The notes beneath the pieces are model-generated. The model had not been told where the DNA came from and did not search any database. It saw nothing but the letters and a program-made list of their open reading frames with translations. The position numbers were made by a program, and so were the translations under genes. Positions 3,963 to 5,072 of a stretch of DNA of 5,072 nucleotides are shown piece by piece (positions within the stretch are counted from its first letter, which is position 1; every line of letters begins with the position of its first letter). The DNA comes from Bacteroidales bacterium (GTDB lineage: Bacteria > Bacteroidota > Bacteroidia > Bacteroidales > ML635J-15). The stretch lies in assembly GCA_028697515.1 (NCBI GenBank), contig JAQVEY010000219.1, forward strand, positions 1-5,072, in the 5' to 3' direction.

Positions 3963-5072
3963 TTATTCAAGAAATTTCCAAAAATTATCAGTATTAACAA
4001 TATTAAATTCATAAGAAGTGTAATTATTTTTAAAATCCGTAGGAATTTTTACTTTTCTGTCGGGATTGTATTTACACTCAAAAAGTTTTAGTTTTCCACC
4101 ATATTCCTCAATGTAGTCAATTTCTTTCTTTTGATAATTTCTCCAGAAATATGAATTTACGATTTTGCCAGAATTAAAATTATTCTTACGCATCTCGGAA
4201 ATAATGAAGTTCTCCCAAAGATGCCCTACATCATTCCTATAATCAAGTGGATTGAAATTTCTGATAATCGAATTACGAATACCACAATCATAAAAATAGT
4301 ATTTTTTGTTTTTGCCTATCTCATTTCTAGGATTATTACTTAAAGCCGACAAACTAAAAATGACAAAACTATTCTCAAGTAATTCTATATATCGTTTTAC
4401 AGTATTTACATGAACATCCAATTTATTTGATAATTCATTTAACGACACCTCGCTACCAATCTGAAATGCCAATAATTTTAACAAATTATACAGAATTTCA
4501 GGTTTTTTCAACCTCTCAAACTGTAAAACATCCTTATATAGATAATTCGAAGCAATATTATCAAGTTCCTCTATTGCAAAATCTTCGGGTTTGTTATACA
4601 CATCAGGAAAAGTACCAAACCTCAAAATATTTTCGAGTTTTGCACTCGCCGATACGATGTCCTCATTTTGCACCAACTCGCTAAAAGAAAATGCAGTCAT
4701 TGTAAAAAAACGAGACCTTCCTGTCAAGGGTTCGCCTGACTCTTGTTGCAGACTTAAAGCAGATGAACCTGTTGCAATTATCTTTATCTCTGGAAAAGTA
4801 TCGTGAATTATTTTTAAAACATTTCCAATATTTGGTATGCTTTGAGCTTCATCAAAAACCACATATTTGTATGATCCAATAAACGAAAATATTTTCTCTG
4901 AATTTGTAGTTTGTAATAAATCACGATTTTGAAGTAACTCACAATTTATATACCTTGAATCCGGCAGTTTATCCATCATGCTTTTTACTAAAGTCGTTTT
5001 CCCTACGCGTCTTGCTCCTAGTAGTACTACGACTTTGTTCAATTCAAAAGCAGAGGCAATTCTATCTTCGAT
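3963..5072 (-). CDS. AAA-type ATP-binding protein with DUF4143 C-terminal domain (5' partial)
   Basis: The frame is open to the right edge. Ten codons (IEDRIASAFE) precede a TTG at 5042, so the true start is outside the window and the TTG is not it. Counting from that TTG codon, the Walker A motif is GARRVGKT (9-16), Walker B VVFDEAQ (61-67) and a sensor-like IIATGSSAL (88-96), followed by LTGRSRFF (106-113). A winged-helix segment follows at about 197-230 (LNELSNKLDV, HVNTVKRYIE). The C-terminal DUF4143 region carries LWENFIISEM (275-284), EIDYI (307-311) and FECKYN (321-326), which fit a PD-(D/E)xK nuclease-like fold with E277, D309, E322 and K324. This is a common, often scattered bacterial and archaeal family whose role is not established; it is not a classical transposase or toxin. 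It converges on the operon and shows no functional tie to it. It ends at TAA 3963-3965. Confidence 0.9.
   Translation of the reverse strand: MEDRIASAFELNKVVVLLGARRVGKTTLVKSMMDKLPDSRYINCELLQNRDLLQTTNSEKIFSFIGSYKYVVFDEAQSIPNIGNVLKIIHDTFPEIKIIATGSSALSLQQESGEPLTGRSRFFTMTAFSFSELVQNEDIVSASAKLENILRFGTFPDVYNKPEDFAIEELDNIASNYLYKDVLQFERLKKPEILYNLLKLLAFQIGSEVSLNELSNKLDVHVNTVKRYIELLENSFVIFSLSALSNNPRNEIGKNKKYYFYDCGIRNSIIRNFNPLDYRNDVGHLWENFIISEMRKNNFNSGKIVNSYFWRNYQKKEIDYIEEYGGKLKLFECKYNPDRKVKIPTDFKNNYTSYEFNIVNTDNFWKFLE

Noticed and set aside
4427..4806. Two plus-strand frames opposite the ATPase gene
   Set aside because: Both lie antisense to the ATPase coding region and show no domain or leader of their own.
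3963..5072. ATPase as a transposase or defence-system component
   Set aside because: The Walker motifs, winged helix and DUF4143 end identify a common stand-alone family. No partner gene, inverted repeats or target duplication are visible.

Overview
The window is AT-rich DNA from a member of the Bacteroidota. The clearest sign is the C-terminal type IX secretion (T9SS) sorting domain on the product of 2842-3762, which carries the characteristic FQNAPNPF motif. Start codons sit behind A/T-rich leaders without Shine-Dalgarno sequences, and there are several small lipoproteins, both usual for this phylum. Genus or species cannot be read from this window.

Layout. Positions 1-292 hold no convincing gene. 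They contain an orphan Shine-Dalgarno-like sequence (88-99), a perfect 9+9 bp palindrome (171-190) and a structured stretch of hairpins (215-276) directly in front of the first gene. Five genes then run on the + strand with gaps of 11-57 nt, which looks like one operon. They are a secreted family 16 glycoside hydrolase (293-1330), three tandem paralogous small lipoproteins (1349-1840, 1852-2298, 2356-2823) and a secreted protein with an S74-type tail-fibre chaperone domain plus a T9SS sorting domain (2842-3762). A perfect 12-bp hairpin (3774-3802) closes the unit. Facing it from the right is an AAA-type ATPase with a DUF4143 C-terminal domain (3963-5072, - strand). Its true start lies beyond the right edge, and it has its own hairpin after the stop codon.

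The lipoprotein array is the most informative part. Start codons and intergenic hairpins recur every 503 and 504 bp, so it arose by tandem duplication. The only indel between the first two units is one T in a T-run near the end of the first lipoprotein gene; it shifts that gene past its expected stop and adds 15 residues in place of the expected last two. Each intergenic copy also carries a replica of the last codons of the glycoside hydrolase (the CNNPCY-stop tail). That replica lies in frame with the upstream lipoprotein's stop in unit 2, and in unit 1 once the T is restored. The same bases form a small hairpin exactly 19 nt before each lipoprotein start.

All five operon products appear to be exported: one enzyme, three lipid-anchored envelope proteins and one T9SS cargo. 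A role in extracellular or cell-surface polysaccharide handling fits the GH16 enzyme. The functions of the lipoproteins and of the T9SS protein cannot be read from sequence. The ATPase appears unrelated to the operon.
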